Assembly (NCBI GenBank): GCA_003489485.1
Contig: DNMB01000173.1
Coordinates: 1 to 15,853 of the forward strand
Length of the DNA: 15,853 bases
Direction: 5' to 3'
Source: Chitinophagaceae bacterium
GTDB lineage: Bacteria > Bacteroidota > Bacteroidia > Chitinophagales > Chitinophagaceae
The translations under genes and the position numbers were made by a program. Numbering within the stretch: position 1 is the first letter of the stretch; each line of letters starts with the position of its first letter. The notes under the pieces were generated by a model that worked only from the letters and a program-made list of their open reading frames with translations, was not told the DNA's origin and searched no databases. Positions 15,544 to 15,853 of the stretch are shown in pieces.

Positions 15544-15853
15544 ATGCAAAACCCTTTTGCCAATTTTTCTCTGACCCTTATCAACACCCGAAAAAATCAG
15601 TATCTGACCCTTGGTTGGTGTACTCTCGTACTTAATATGGCCGTCAGTGCCTATGCCGCCTTTTTGCTGGGCCCACAACAAGCAAAACCCCTGTTGACCC
15701 TTGGACTAGTTGCTCCACTACTGGCAAGCGTCCTTACGCGTTTTGTTTTAAAAAAGAAAGAATCTAACGAGCAACTAATAGCCCGTGCTCTACTTTTAAT
15801 GACTGCAGCTTGGCTAATGACTGGTGTTTACTGGGCAGCGGCTGCTTTGCTTT
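15544..15853 (+). CDS. Small polytopic membrane protein of unknown function, partial (3' end missing)
   Basis: An open frame from ATG 15544 to the window edge (103 full codons, no stop). The translation begins MQNPFANFSLTLINTRKNQY and has three hydrophobic stretches: about residues 21-43, 50-67 and 84-103. A short basic KKKE loop lies between the second and third. I do not recognise the family. It begins 7 nt after the ureohydrolase stop and so is probably co-transcribed with it. A nearer ATG at 15536, overlapping the TGA, opens only an 11-codon frame and is not used. The evidence for it being a gene is the uninterrupted frame, the coherent membrane-protein composition and the tight spacing. 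Confidence 0.7.
   Translation, partial: MQNPFANFSLTLINTRKNQYLTLGWCTLVLNMAVSAYAAFLLGPQQAKPLLTLGLVAPLLASVLTRFVLKKKESNEQLIARALLLMTAAWLMTGVYWAAAALL

Noticed and set aside
15536..15574. ATG overlapping the ureohydrolase TGA (TGATG), as a coupled start
   Set aside because: The frame stops after 11 codons. The long open frame starts at ATG 15544 in another phase.
1..15853. Mobile elements, CRISPR arrays, tRNA/rRNA genes, riboswitches, defence or biosynthetic clusters
   Set aside because: I looked on both strands and found no transposase, direct-repeat array, tRNA-like cloverleaf or recognisable riboswitch. The genes are housekeeping or accessory metabolism with uniform style, so I do not claim a novel multi-gene system.

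Overview
The window reads as ordinary chromosome from a Bacteroidota bacterium, most likely Chitinophagaceae-like. This rests on a SecF C-terminus of Bacteroidota type, a DUF4294 protein, a bacillithiol deacetylase of the BshB1 type, a GlnRS, start codons without Shine-Dalgarno sequences, and TAnnTTTG (-7) boxes just upstream of several genes. The family-level placement is an inference. I see no insertion sequence, phage gene, CRISPR array, tRNA or rRNA. Coding density is very high and no gene-free stretch exceeds about 150 bases.

Layout. Positions 1-222 (+) hold the end of secDF/secF, closed by a strong bidirectional terminator (239-273) shared with a convergent HesB/IscA-type iron-sulfur carrier gene (294-638, -). 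A short divergent promoter region follows. Then comes a + strand pair: a small membrane-anchored protein of unknown function (701-1210) and a catalytic-domain-only methylmalonyl-CoA mutase (1227-2789). Five genes run on the - strand from 8751 down to 2799: acyl-CoA dehydrogenase, yggS, a secreted CocE/S15-type serine hydrolase, a DUF985 cupin translationally coupled to it, and glnS. A divergent intergenic region (8752-8898) separates these from a + strand series: ccmE, ccmF, a DUF4294 protein, bshB1, a fatty acid desaturase, an arginase/agmatinase-family enzyme, and a partial small membrane protein running off the end.

How the genes work together. The ccmE-ccmF pair is the heme-handling end of cytochrome c maturation and sits in a tight run with DUF4294 and bshB1 (gaps of 9, 3 and 10 nt). 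The mutase and the acyl-CoA dehydrogenase both fit short-chain or branched acyl-CoA metabolism but lie in separate transcription units. The other genes are housekeeping or accessory metabolism with no obvious shared pathway.

I did not find a convincing undescribed system. The observations most worth a second look are these: a CcmE whose heme-binding histidine is replaced by cysteine (CPSKY); a mutase with methylmalonyl-type substrate residues but no B12 domain; an S15-type hydrolase that keeps the acidic cluster of alpha-amino acid ester hydrolases; the uncharacterised membrane protein next to the mutase; and -7 boxes so close to ATG that the transcripts may be leaderless.
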